This document shows positions 1 through 8,115 of a DNA stretch of 64,000 bases, piece after piece (the first letter of the stretch is position 1; every line of letters starts with the position of its first letter). The stretch comes from Verrucomicrobiia bacterium. Its GTDB lineage: Bacteria; Verrucomicrobiota; Verrucomicrobiia; Limisphaerales; DASXHY01. The notes below the pieces were generated by a model, which saw only the letters and a list, made by a program, of their open reading frames with translations, was not told the DNA's origin and searched no databases. Both the position numbers and the translations under genes were made by a program. Location of the stretch: assembly GCA_035629175.1 (NCBI GenBank), contig DASPIL010000070.1, positions 60,566 through 124,565 of the forward strand, written 5' to 3'.

Positions 1-3000
1 AGCGATTCCCGCGTGAACAGCGCGCGAACGTCGGGATGGTTGAGCCCTTTCCCTTTCCATTCATCGTGCAGCATGATCGTGAGCAGCGCCTGGAGTGGCG
101 GGCACGCCTGGGCGAAGCTGCCGTCGTCGAAATATGCCTTCGCCACGCGCTTCTGCGTCGCAACGATGTTTTCCATTCCATCAACGAACACATCGAGCCC
201 CTGCAACTCGGGCCGCAGCATGGAGTCGGTGAAGACTTCGTGCGGATGGTTGAAGACGCGGCCGAAGAAGGCGCGAACGAACTGGGCATTGATGCGATAC
301 CCGAGGCGGCTTGCGAGCACCTTTTTGCCCTGGTATTCGAAATCCTCACACTTCTCCAGGAATCCGTTGCGGATCAGGAATTGCGGATCGCGCTCTTCAG
401 GACGCAGGCGGCACCACAGTTCGGGAACCAGCAGGCTCACGTCGTGATCCACCCGCACCTTCGGACCGACATACCCGGCCGCCGTGACAAACCCGTGATG
501 ACCCGTAAGCAGCCAGGACACCAGGGCATTGTTCAGATCAATGATCGGCGGCAACGCGTTGAACGGACCTTTCGTGAGCGCGCCTTCTGATCCCGCGCCG
601 GTCGTGGAGGGCGATTTGCCAGTCATGCTGCAAATGAATTCCATGAACAGCTCGGGCAGTTCGAAGTAATGGATCGGATTGAACACTGCGAGCGGCCGAA
701 TACCAGGCTCAGGTGGATTGTTCCGGCGCCCGGGCAACACCGCTCCAACCGGCGTATACAACGGCTTGTCTGCCGAAAGCCGGCGCCGGAGTTTCCCCGA
801 AACCTGGGCCAGATAACTTTCAACGGGTTTCATCAGGTCCGGACGCACCTGGAGGTATCGCGGATTCTTGCTGGGTTTGCCCTCAACCAGGCGTGGGTTT
901 GCCGTGGAAACGAAGAATCCCGGTTTCCCGGTCTGGGCCACATCAAGAATCAGACGCCGCATCGGCTCGGTGAACTGATGCAGCCCGATCGTGTCATTCA
1001 ACAGTTCGCGCGCATATTCCACCGTCAGCGGCTGGTAATTGGAGAAGAAGTTGTCCGTGCGGACAAAATCCGCCTCCGTCATCTTGTCGTAACCCCGATG
1101 GATGGCATCATCGGGACGTTGGAACAGGCGCAATTCGCAGTTCGTAACGAACTTCACCGCGGCCGACGAATCACCCTCGGAAAGTTCCTTCAACGCAGCC
1201 GACGGCACAACGATGGATGCGGTGATGTCGTCCTCCATCTGGATCTTCAGGGAAGGACTGAAATCCTTGCGCAACCCGAACGTGCGCCACGACCCGTCGG
1301 AATCGAAGCCGACGCGCAGGTGCGTGGTGACAAGCTTTCGGTTGTCACACTTTAATTCGTTGCCAGGCGTGCCGTTGATGATATCGACGCTGAAATGCTC
1401 GCGCCAGTTGGCGCCCCATTCGGGTTCATAATAACGCTTTACGACGAACACCAGTTCTTTCAGGTATTGCGGCGTATTTTCCAGCCATTCATTGAACTCG
1501 GGCTTGTAGTTTTGATCGTCAGGCGTAAGCAGCTTGATCACCGATCCCAGGGAGCGTTCCGCGCTGAGGATCGGCCGCTTGTCCACGCGCGATGGATCCT
1601 TGAAGCGATCGCCGTAGTCCCGCTGAATGAGCTCCTGGACCGTGTCGAAGTCCTTTTTGAAATCAGCCACAAACACTGGCCCGGTCAGGATGGCGTCCGT
1701 AATCGGTTTTGAGATTTCGGATTTGCCGCCGCCGGAAACGGTGCACGGTTTGTGGCACAGAACGCCTTCGGCGACGGTGCCGACGAGGCGCCAGGGACGA
1801 TTTTCGGAGGGCCGTTCCATGCGCACTTTGTAGCCCGAGGGACGAACGTAGGTGCGATTGGGAACGAGCGGGATGGCTTGCTCCTCTTTGCCGCGAAGCC
1901 ATAGAACCTTTTGCAAATGGAGGTCGAAGCGCGCGTCCTCGGGCACGTAAAAGACCTCAGGAAAGGTTTTGTCGACGGCGTAACCCTCAGGCTTCACCTC
2001 AATGCGATCCCCCAGGAGTTTCGTCACCTGGCTGAACGAATGCCCCTTCTGCTTGACGTGCAGCTCGCCGCTGAATTCATCCCCCAGGTCGTAGCTCTGG
2101 AACACTAGCGCGCCGCCCGCGTGTTCCTCCTCGCACGAACCGAACAGGTTTGCGGCGTAACTGATTTGCGTTTTGACCTCCTTCTTGCAGTAGCCGAAGT
2201 AGTTGTCCGCAATGAGGGTCACGACAATGCCGCTCTGATCGCGGCAGGTGAGCTTGAAGGCAGTGCCGTTGTTGTAGAGTTCCCCCGCATCGCGCCAGCA
2301 CATGCCATCGCGGCGCTGTCGTTCTGTTGCGTCCTTCCACTCCGGCAGGCCGGCCTCCTTCTTGGTGACCTTGATCAGGTGAGGCGCGAGGATCACGCAA
2401 CCTGTGTGGCCCGTCCAATGTTCTGGATCCAGTCCCGCGTCGTTCTCGGGGAGATCGGGATCGCCGCCATTGCCGAAGATGCTTTCAACAAAATCGAGGT
2501 TGCTGACCAGGTTGCCGGGGGCGAAGAAGCGAACCTCCATGCATTTCTGCGGCGTGTAGCCTGGAACTTCCGGGCAGACAATCGGGCGCAACAGCAGCGA
2601 CACAAAGCATTCAGCCTGGCGCGGCTGATTCGCCGTGAACGGAAGCCGCATGATCTCGGCCGGAGGCTGCAAGGCGAGCTGCAGCATTTTTCCGAACACG
2701 GCCTTCGGCACCGCAATCTTGTCATCGGGCACGGGTAGTCCGCCCTCGGCGACGTGGAAAATTCCCTGTGTGGTGCGCCGATCCGCCTTCGGATTGTGCA
2801 GCACGCCCTGTTTGACTCGATAGGAATTCAGGATGCCGGATACAAATTCGTCGCCATCCACGGGCAGCGAAAGCACGCGTGCCATCCCCGGGCGGTCGAG
2901 CGAAAGCGTGTGAAGCGGCAGGCGGGCGACGGGAATTTCCTGGAGGTAATCGTAGAGGAAGGTCTGGATTCGCTGATCGGCTGGGCAGAGATGATTGGAC

Positions 3001-3173
3001 AGGAGCCGCTCCATTTCCCGGTTTTGGGCGATCAAGGAGGAGACGATATCGCGGAGGGCTTCGTTCTGCCGTGTGGGCACCGGCGCAAAACCGAGCATGG
3101 CCAGCTTGACGTTGATGTATTCGATCAGACGATCGACGTCCGTCTGGCTCGTAAAAGTATTCGCAAGAGTCAT
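1..3173 (-). CDS. Very large conserved-looking protein of unknown function (C-terminus beyond window)
   Basis: The minus strand reads open from an ATG at 3173 to the window edge, giving about 1057 residues without a stop; the true end lies outside. Translation starts MTLANTFTSQTDVDRLIEYI and has no signal peptide or membrane segment, so it is probably cytoplasmic. A late stretch reads GKSPSTTGAGSEGALTKGPF. It looks like a conserved functional loop (glycine/serine rich, one lysine), but lacks the upstream glycine of a normal Walker A. It is followed by DLNNALVSWLLTGHHGFVTA and RVDHDVSLLVPELWCRL. I recall near-identical stretches in unnamed Planctomycetes and Verrucomicrobia proteins but cannot name a function. 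No strong ribosome binding site is visible. The smaller frames on either strand across this interval are shadows: the amino-acid pattern of this frame is by far the most protein-like. Confidence 0.8.
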   Translation of the reverse strand, partial: MTLANTFTSQTDVDRLIEYINVKLAMLGFAPVPTRQNEALRDIVSSLIAQNREMERLLSNHLCPADQRIQTFLYDYLQEIPVARLPLHTLSLDRPGMARVLSLPVDGDEFVSGILNSYRVKQGVLHNPKADRRTTQGIFHVAEGGLPVPDDKIAVPKAVFGKMLQLALQPPAEIMRLPFTANQPRQAECFVSLLLRPIVCPEVPGYTPQKCMEVRFFAPGNLVSNLDFVESIFGNGGDPDLPENDAGLDPEHWTGHTGCVILAPHLIKVTKKEAGLPEWKDATERQRRDGMCWRDAGELYNNGTAFKLTCRDQSGIVVTLIADNYFGYCKKEVKTQISYAANLFGSCEEEHAGGALVFQSYDLGDEFSGELHVKQKGHSFSQVTKLLGDRIEVKPEGYAVDKTFPEVFYVPEDARFDLHLQKVLWLRGKEEQAIPLVPNRTYVRPSGYKVRMERPSENRPWRLVGTVAEGVLCHKPCTVSGGGKSEISKPITDAILTGPVFVADFKKDFDTVQELIQRDYGDRFKDPSRVDKRPILSAERSLGSVIKLLTPDDQNYKPEFNEWLENTPQYLKELVFVVKRYYEPEWGANWREHFSVDIINGTPGNELKCDNRKLVTTHLRVGFDSDGSWRTFGLRKDFSPSLKIQMEDDITASIVVPSAALKELSEGDSSAAVKFVTNCELRLFQRPDDAIHRGYDKMTEADFVRTDNFFSNYQPLTVEYARELLNDTIGLHQFTEPMRRLILDVAQTGKPGFFVSTANPRLVEGKPSKNPRYLQVRPDLMKPVESYLAQVSGKLRRRLSADKPLYTPVGAVLPGRRNNPPEPGIRPLAVFNPIHYFELPELFMEFICSMTGKSPSTTGAGSEGALTKGPFNALPPIIDLNNALVSWLLTGHHGFVTAAGYVGPKVRVDHDVSLLVPELWCRLRPEERDPQFLIRNGFLEKCEDFEYQGKKVLASRLGYRINAQFVRAFFGRVFNHPHEVFTDSMLRPELQGLDVFVDGMENIVATQKRVAKAYFDDGSFAQACPPLQALLTIMLHDEWKGKGLNHPDVRALFTRES

Positions 3174-3629
3174 TGCCGCAAACCTGACGCAGGAGTGTGA
3201 TGCATTTCAAGCGCGATCAGTCCGCATTTATTGCAATAATTCCACGCATTTTGCTGTAGGGGGCGCAGCGTCGACGCGGCTTTACGGGTGAAATGTGCGT
3301 AAATCGAAGAAATACTGCGAGCCAGGACCGCAGCCTTCGGGCTGCTTCATCGGCGGACGTGCGCTTATCGTGGGAAACGCGCCTAGGTTTTATCCAGCCG
3401 ATGCCATGGGGCTGCGTGGCCGCCAACCTTGCATCAGCGCCCAGTCCACCTATCAAACGGAGGAGACGATTTAAACGCTCCACTGTCAGGAGCACTTGAG
3501 AATCCATCAAAGACTGGCGGGAAGCTCACGGCATTTTCAGAAGTCCAGCTCAGGAAGCGCCGAAGCGCGAATAGTTCCCGCAGGGTGTTCAACACAGTTG
3601 AACCGAGGGGGATTCCGGCGCATGCCTAA
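3174..3629. other. Intergenic spacer with one perfect hairpin
   Basis: I see no convincing gene in these 456 bases. A perfect hairpin GCAGCC-TTCG-GGCTGC lies at 3330-3345 (UUCG tetraloop) but has no following T-run. It therefore resembles an interspersed repeat hairpin more than a terminator. A 97-residue open frame on the minus strand (3217-3510) is basic and low in complexity and is not supported. Confidence 0.5.
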
Positions 3630-5714
3630 TCAGGGCGCCCGCGTTCGCAAAAACTGTTGCGGATTGGCATCAATCGGCATGGTCAGCTCCCATATTCCCG
3701 ATTCATCAATGACATTCGTTTCCAATGCAGTCCAATGTTGCAGGTTCGTTGAGCTTTCGATCCGAATCACTTGCCCGTTTGTGCTGGCGTAAATCACGCG
3801 GAGAACCCCGTTCGAGATTCCTTCCGCCGTGAAGGTATGCAACCCATACGCAGTGAAATCAACACCGAACCGATCTGGTCCGAACGTGAGAGTTTTCGCC
3901 GCTGGAATGAAGGAGAAATCAGGGTGAAAGGGTGTGACCACGTGATTGCCCGAGGGAATGCCTGCGCTCGTATACTGACCAGCTATGGTTTCGATGCTGG
4001 AGCCGTCGATTTGCAGGAAGACTTCGTCGTTCAGCGTCGCGCCTCGCACTGTGCCGGTTAACACGTAAGGCGGCGACGATTCGAAAGATCCCATGTCTGC
4101 CCGCGAACCGAACGGACGTGCCCGGCCTCTTTGATCTGTCTGTGGAAAGGTCGTTGGGCTTGCTGCGTCAAGGGCAGGGCTTTCTGTTAACAGCGGGACA
4201 GTTGCGTTTTCTCCTCCATAGCTGCCCAAGGGTCCGAGCTTGGGATCAATATTGCTCAAACTGCCAGGGGCAGAAAGACCACAACTCCCGTCTGAACACA
4301 AGTTGTAACCCAGATCGGTCAGATTCCCGAAGCAATTGCTCCCAACGATGCCATTAGCTACAATCGAGTTCATTAGCGAGAAAACGCTGTTCTCCACATA
4401 GAGGTTCCCACCGCGAAGATTTGCTGGCAGAGAAGTGTCGGCGGAGGGATTTCGGTAGGTCCCGTTTCCCGTAAACGTAACGTTCATGACGTCAACACTT
4501 GCTTGGGATGCATACACAGCACCTCCAAGCGCCGTGCCCTGAAACCCCTCCGGCATCGTGCCGGCCTGAGCTGAATTCTCGAGCACCGTACAATTGACCA
4601 TCACTAAAACGTTACTCAGGCTACAAATGGCGCCCCCGGCTGCCTCTCCGGGCGTGCTTGCAGTGTGCGAAGTGCCGCCGATGGCCAGGTTTGAATGGAA
4701 CGTCACATTCGTCATCCCGGCACTCCCTGCGACTAGACATACTGCTCCTCCCGCTCCGTTTCCTGGTGTGGCGGAAGGTATTTCTGTGCTCGAACCGCCG
4801 GAGGCGGAATTCCCGAGCAGGCTGGTGTTCAACAATCCCATTGTTCCGCCTTTCTGGAAGATGGCTCCTCCCTGCCCATGTAAAGCGATCTCCGCTATGC
4901 ACGAATTCCCTTCGATGATGCCGCCGACGATCTTTGTAGCTACATTTTGCAGGCATATCGCGCCTCCTGAAGCGGCGCCACCCAAGCCGTAAACGCTCGT
5001 AGGGATTCCGGCTTGCGCGTAATTCGTGCCGATTACGCACGAGATCAGATTCATCTCCCCGCCAGAGGCAAAAATAGCGCCACCGTTTGCGTCCCCACCC
5101 GGGCCTGAAAACCACCTTCCGCCGAAACCTTCTCCACCAGTAGCGGAGTTCGCAACTAGAACGCAGTTTTCTAGGCTGATTTCAGAGTTCGTGGCGTAAA
5201 TCGCGCCCCCGTCCCCGGGTGCCGATAATTGAAATTGCAGAGGATCCAGCGCAACACCATCGCCGGCTCTCGCTTCGTTTTCCATGAAAGCGCAATGAAC
5301 CGCCCGGAAGTTACCGCCATCGACATAGACCGCCCCGCCGCGGCCTGGTTGAGCATCCGAGCTCGACGAGCCATCAGCTCCTGCCGCCAGGCCGTTCTTC
5401 AAAGTTAAATCCTTCAACAATAACGATGCTCCTGGCAGGAGGTTGAAAATTCGGCACGAGTTTCCGCCGCTGAGCGTGACTTCGTGGCCCGTTGAATCGA
5501 TGATCGTGGGGTTCGAGATGTTGAGGGTATTCGTCAGGACGATTGTCCCATCGAAGGCGAGGGTCACTTCGCCTCCTCCCTGGAGCGCTGCGCGAAGCGC
5601 GCTTTCGTCAGGCGTATTTACCACGCCTCCCCCCTTAACCGTCACCTCGAATGATAGGAGAACCAGGAGAATAAGGATTACGAGGGGTGTTTCGGTTCGT
5701 TGGATTCGATTCAT
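3630..5714 (-). CDS. Secreted right-handed beta-helix (choice-of-anchor Q type) protein
   Basis: This 694-residue protein starts with a positively charged MNRIQR and a long hydrophobic segment (residues 9-25), a Sec signal. Residues about 60-510 consist of repeated GGA(I/V)-containing turns with N and C ladders (such as GGAVYVDGG, GGAIYATNS, GGAICLQN), the pattern of a parallel beta-helix / polymorphic outer-membrane-protein fold. Residues 527-545 carry D-RG--R------MGSFE, the closing motif of choice-of-anchor Q proteins. The C-terminal 60 residues contain STNLQHWTALETN and end FLRTRAP, a tail common on Verrucomicrobia secreted proteins; a related tail is on the 20036-23275 protein. It is probably exported or surface attached, with a structural or glycan-binding role inferred from fold only. 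Confidence 0.8.
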   Translation of the reverse strand: MNRIQRTETPLVILILLVLLSFEVTVKGGGVVNTPDESALRAALQGGGEVTLAFDGTIVLTNTLNISNPTIIDSTGHEVTLSGGNSCRIFNLLPGASLLLKDLTLKNGLAAGADGSSSSDAQPGRGGAVYVDGGNFRAVHCAFMENEARAGDGVALDPLQFQLSAPGDGGAIYATNSEISLENCVLVANSATGGEGFGGRWFSGPGGDANGGAIFASGGEMNLISCVIGTNYAQAGIPTSVYGLGGAASGGAICLQNVATKIVGGIIEGNSCIAEIALHGQGGAIFQKGGTMGLLNTSLLGNSASGGSSTEIPSATPGNGAGGAVCLVAGSAGMTNVTFHSNLAIGGTSHTASTPGEAAGGAICSLSNVLVMVNCTVLENSAQAGTMPEGFQGTALGGAVYASQASVDVMNVTFTGNGTYRNPSADTSLPANLRGGNLYVENSVFSLMNSIVANGIVGSNCFGNLTDLGYNLCSDGSCGLSAPGSLSNIDPKLGPLGSYGGENATVPLLTESPALDAASPTTFPQTDQRGRARPFGSRADMGSFESSPPYVLTGTVRGATLNDEVFLQIDGSSIETIAGQYTSAGIPSGNHVVTPFHPDFSFIPAAKTLTFGPDRFGVDFTAYGLHTFTAEGISNGVLRVIYASTNGQVIRIESSTNLQHWTALETNVIDESGIWELTMPIDANPQQFLRTRAP

Positions 5715-5841
5715 GTTGTAGGACTCCTTTCGCGAGGAGGATTAAATCAATGAAGTCCAGTAAGCTCAAGCCGTTTTCTTTGGATGCTCGGTGACGTCGA
5801 AATGCGACCGTCTCGGCGGCAGCAACGTTGACGAGACGTGC

Positions 5842-5886
5842 TTTCGTGTCCGTATTTCGTGTGCTTAGTGTGATTCGTGGTTGAAC
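5842..5886 (-). repeat. Diverged copy of the CACGAA-type interspersed repeat
   Basis: Read on the minus strand, 5868-5886 gives GTTCAACCACGAATCACAC, identical over 19 bases to the start of the repeats at 36274 and 36521. The neighbouring bases keep a degenerate 9-base period (TTCGTGTxx). It sits just upstream of the epimerase gene. Confidence 0.6.
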
Positions 5887-5961
5887 CTCCATGCAATGGC
5901 CAGGCCGTTCCTCGCTTTCTCGCTTTGCGACCTGCTCTTTTCTCTCTAGCTTCTTGCCTCA

Positions 5962-7011
5962 ATGAAAATCTGTCTGGTTACCGGATCCTCCGGGCTCATA
6001 GGCTCGGAAGTCTCTGCGTTTTTTCATGCCAACGGGTTTCACATTCATGGTGCCGACAACAACCAGCGCGAAGCCTTCTTCGGCCCGCAGGGAAACACGC
6101 GCTGGAACCAGGAGCGCCTTGCGAAATCGCTGACGCACTTCACGCATCACGAACTCGATATCCGAAACCGGCCGGCGGTTCTCCAGTTGGTGAAGGAGAT
6201 CGAGCCGGACGTCATCGTTCACACCGCGGCGCAGCCCTCGCACGATCTTGCGGCCAAAATTCCGTTCGACGACTTCGATGTCAACGCAGTAGGCACGCTG
6301 AACCTGCTGGAAGCCGCACGCCAAAGCTGTCCCGAGTCGCCGTTCATTCACATGTCGACCAACAAGGTGTATGGCGACCGGCCGAACACTATCGGATTGA
6401 AGGAATTGGAAACGCGCTGGGACTACTCCGATCCGGCTTATGCGAACGGGATTCCAGAATCGTTCTCGATCGATCAATCGAAGCATTCGCTGTTTGGCGC
6501 ATCAAAGGTGGCTTCCGACATCATGTCGCAGGAGTATGGCCGCTATTTCAACATGCCGACCTGTTGCCTGCGGGGCGGCTGCCTGACGGGTCCGAATCAC
6601 AGTGGCGTGGAGTTGCACGGGTTCCTGAGCTACCTGGTCAAGTGCAACCTGGAGGGCCGTGAATACAAGGTGTTCGGATACAAGGGAAAACAGGTCCGCG
6701 ACAACATTCATTCCGAGGATGTCGCGCGCTTCATGTTCGAATTTGCGCAGAACCCGCGGTGCGGAGAGGTTTACAACCTGGGCGGTGGAAAGGACAATTC
6801 CTGCTCGATCCTTGAGGCTTTCGGATTGGCGGAGGAGTGTTCGGGAAAGAAGCAGGTGTACACGTATGTGGACCAGGCGCGAATTGGCGATCACATGTGT
6901 TATTACAGCGACCTGCGAAAAATGAAGTCGCACTACCCGAAGTGGGATTTACAGCATGACTTAAAGAGCGTCTTTCGCCAGATTGTCGATTCGTGGAAAC
7001 AACGATTGTAG
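5962..7011 (+). CDS. NAD-dependent sugar-nucleotide epimerase/dehydratase (CDP-paratose/tyvelose epimerase-like)
   Basis: This 349-residue protein is an extended short-chain dehydrogenase. The NAD-binding GSSGLIG is at residues 8-14, the H-TAAQPSHD segment at 87-95 and the MSTNKVYGD strand at 131-139. It most resembles the epimerases that act on nucleotide-linked deoxyhexoses (RfbE type), so it probably prepares a sugar for the surface glycan made by the downstream locus; the substrate cannot be read from sequence. The position of the usual catalytic tyrosine (YxxxK) holds phenylalanine: FGASK at 178-182 keeps the lysine. I recall this FGASK form as typical of one epimerase subfamily, so it need not be a dead enzyme. 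It has no close neighbour on its strand upstream and a 180-base gap downstream. Confidence 0.85.
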   Translation: MKICLVTGSSGLIGSEVSAFFHANGFHIHGADNNQREAFFGPQGNTRWNQERLAKSLTHFTHHELDIRNRPAVLQLVKEIEPDVIVHTAAQPSHDLAAKIPFDDFDVNAVGTLNLLEAARQSCPESPFIHMSTNKVYGDRPNTIGLKELETRWDYSDPAYANGIPESFSIDQSKHSLFGASKVASDIMSQEYGRYFNMPTCCLRGGCLTGPNHSGVELHGFLSYLVKCNLEGREYKVFGYKGKQVRDNIHSEDVARFMFEFAQNPRCGEVYNLGGGKDNSCSILEAFGLAEECSGKKQVYTYVDQARIGDHMCYYSDLRKMKSHYPKWDLQHDLKSVFRQIVDSWKQRL

Positions 7012-7050
7012 CGCAACGACTGCAGCGTGTTACGGAGGACGGGCGATACT

Positions 7051-7068
7051 GCAGACTTGGGAGTCTGC
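7051..7068. repeat. Hairpin of an interspersed repeat
   Basis: A perfect 7-bp stem GCAGACT-TGGG-AGTCTGC lies 40 bases behind the epimerase stop. It could end that transcript, but no T-run follows. The surrounding words resemble hairpin repeats that are scattered through Verrucomicrobia genomes (recollection, not checked). Confidence 0.45.
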
Positions 7069-7113
7069 GCTGCCAGCCCTGTGGTTTTGGCGCAAACTCA
7101 GTGACCTGGAGCC

Positions 7114-7198
7114 ATGGAAGTCCGAAGCATCGAGACAATTGTTAAAAGCCTGAACGACGGACATGCTCGACATCCAGGAGCTTGAACGGATCAAGTGA
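7114..7198 (+). pseudogene. Remnant of an AbiEii-like nucleotidyltransferase gene (internal deletion)
   Basis: An ATG at 7114 opens MEVRSIETIVKSLND, which matches my memory of the N-terminus of small AbiEii/MNT-like nucleotidyltransferases. The coding register then shifts. In a second frame the bases up to the TGA at 7196-7198 read DMLDIQELERIK, which resembles the C-terminus of the same proteins. The whole catalytic core is absent, as if an internal deletion joined the two ends out of frame near 7158. The stop overlaps the GTG start of the next small gene (GTGA), the coupling expected of a two-gene module. The family assignment is inference from short matches. Confidence 0.45.
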
Positions 7199-7383
7199 GC
7201 GCCGACCATAACATCAAGCCTGACTGGCGCTGGGCAACGTCCGACGGCAGCCGCGAACTGGACCGGCATTTGGACCGGCGATTGAGCTTTCGCGAAAAAT
7301 TGCAGTGGCTGGAAGATGCTGAGGAATTGACTTTGCGGTTTCAGGCAGCCCGGCGGAATTCGTCCCTCAACGAGAAGTCATGA
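7195..7383 (+). CDS. Small protein, partner-type gene of a nucleotidyltransferase module (copy 1)
   Basis: This is a 62-residue protein with a GTG start at 7195, overlapping the stop of the remnant nucleotidyltransferase. It shares W-(W/F)-(A/S)T--G--EL-R-L and SFREKLQWLEDAEELTL with the next gene, so the two are tandem paralogs. There is no signal peptide. I recall such 60-90 residue proteins with an EK-(Q/E)WLE(D/E)A motif as neighbours of AbiEii-like nucleotidyltransferases, where they may act as the antidote or adaptor half; that role is inference. The stop overlaps the next start (ATGA at 7380-7383). Confidence 0.6.
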   Translation: MSADHNIKPDWRWATSDGSRELDRHLDRRLSFREKLQWLEDAEELTLRFQAARRNSSLNEKS

Positions 7384-7598
7384 CGAACCTTTATTCCGAT
7401 CGGAATTGGAAGTTCAGCACCATTGAAGGCGCTGAACTCAGCAGGCTATTGCGCGGACTGCAAACCTCGTTCCGGGAAAAGCTCGAATGGCTTGAGGAAG
7501 CCGGGACCGGGACCTCCACGCTCCAGCTCCGCGTCCCGCGGGAAGAGGCCGCCTCCGGAAAAATATCGAACGCTGGTATGTTCTTCTCGCGACGATGA
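7380..7598 (+). CDS. Small protein, partner-type gene (copy 2, tandem paralog)
   Basis: This 72-residue protein starts at the ATG overlapping the previous stop by four bases, so translation is probably coupled. Its core reads WKFST-EGAELSRLLRGL and FREKLEWLEEA, parallel to copy 1 residue by residue. Its tail is longer and ends in GMFFSRR inside the beginning of a degenerate tandem repeat, so the last residues may be acquired sequence. No function is known. The pair could persist as an orphan antitoxin-like relic after loss of the nucleotidyltransferase. Confidence 0.55.
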   Translation: MTNLYSDRNWKFSTIEGAELSRLLRGLQTSFREKLEWLEEAGTGTSTLQLRVPREEAASGKISNAGMFFSRR

Positions 7599-7698
7599 AT
7601 GTTTTTGAGGCGACAGGGACCGCTCGTTGAGCGGCGAGGAACGCTCTTGAGGGACAAGGACGTTCTTTAGGCGAAACGAGCGTTCTCGAAGAGGCAAT
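7597..7698. repeat. Degenerate tandem array of five 19-21-base units
   Basis: The units begin at 7597, 7618, 7639, 7659 and 7678, with an approximate consensus GAACGTTCTTGAGGCGACAAG. Each unit begins GA and carries a TT(C/T)TTGAGG-like middle. There are no unique spacers, so this is not a CRISPR. Read on the minus strand one frame yields an imperfect ERSxxPQ-type repeat, a consequence of the 21-base period rather than a supported protein. Confidence 0.65.
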
Positions 7699-8115
7699 CA
7701 CGACTTGTACGCGCTCATCAACGATTTTGTCGTCATCTTTTGTTTACTTGCCGCGTGATGAAGTGAAATTCCGGGAAAGAAAATCCTTGGGGGCACGTAT
7801 CATCGTCTTTGTCACGCCGAAGAGCTGCACGGATCGAAAGGATTCAATCTTCTGGTCGGCTTTGGCAAGGGTGGTACGGTTCCGCTCCGTTCTTGCTTAA
7901 AGTACCCGTAGACGACCCCAGGCGCGGAGTTGCCAAGTCGTTTTCAAGAGTGGAGTCTTCTGCGCACGATGAACTCGCGACTATCAGACGAAAGAGAGCT
8001 TTTCAAATTTGTGACTTTGGGACGGACTGGCTTCTCACCATCAGTTAATGCGATTTCCGGCTGCGTTCCGACGGCCTTCACTTGGTGGCTTGCTCCAAGG
8101 TCGCAATGTTCGCGG
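7699..8115. other. Spacer upstream of the beta-propeller gene
   Basis: No supported gene is present. The reading frame of the next protein stays open back to a TTG at 7930, with an internal ATG at 7969, but the extra 62 codons would place a long hydrophilic leader before a clear signal peptide, so I treat them as untranslated. Confidence 0.4.

Noticed and set aside
13..2823. Several plus-strand open frames of 60-228 codons
   Set aside because: They lie antisense to the continuous 1057-codon minus-strand frame and have no protein-like composition; they are shadows of it.
3217..3510. 97-codon minus-strand frame in the spacer
   Set aside because: Arginine-rich, no recognisable segment and no ribosome binding site; the perfect hairpin inside it suggests repeat sequence.
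7597..7698. CRISPR array
   Set aside because: Units of 19-21 bases follow each other without unique spacers and are degenerate.
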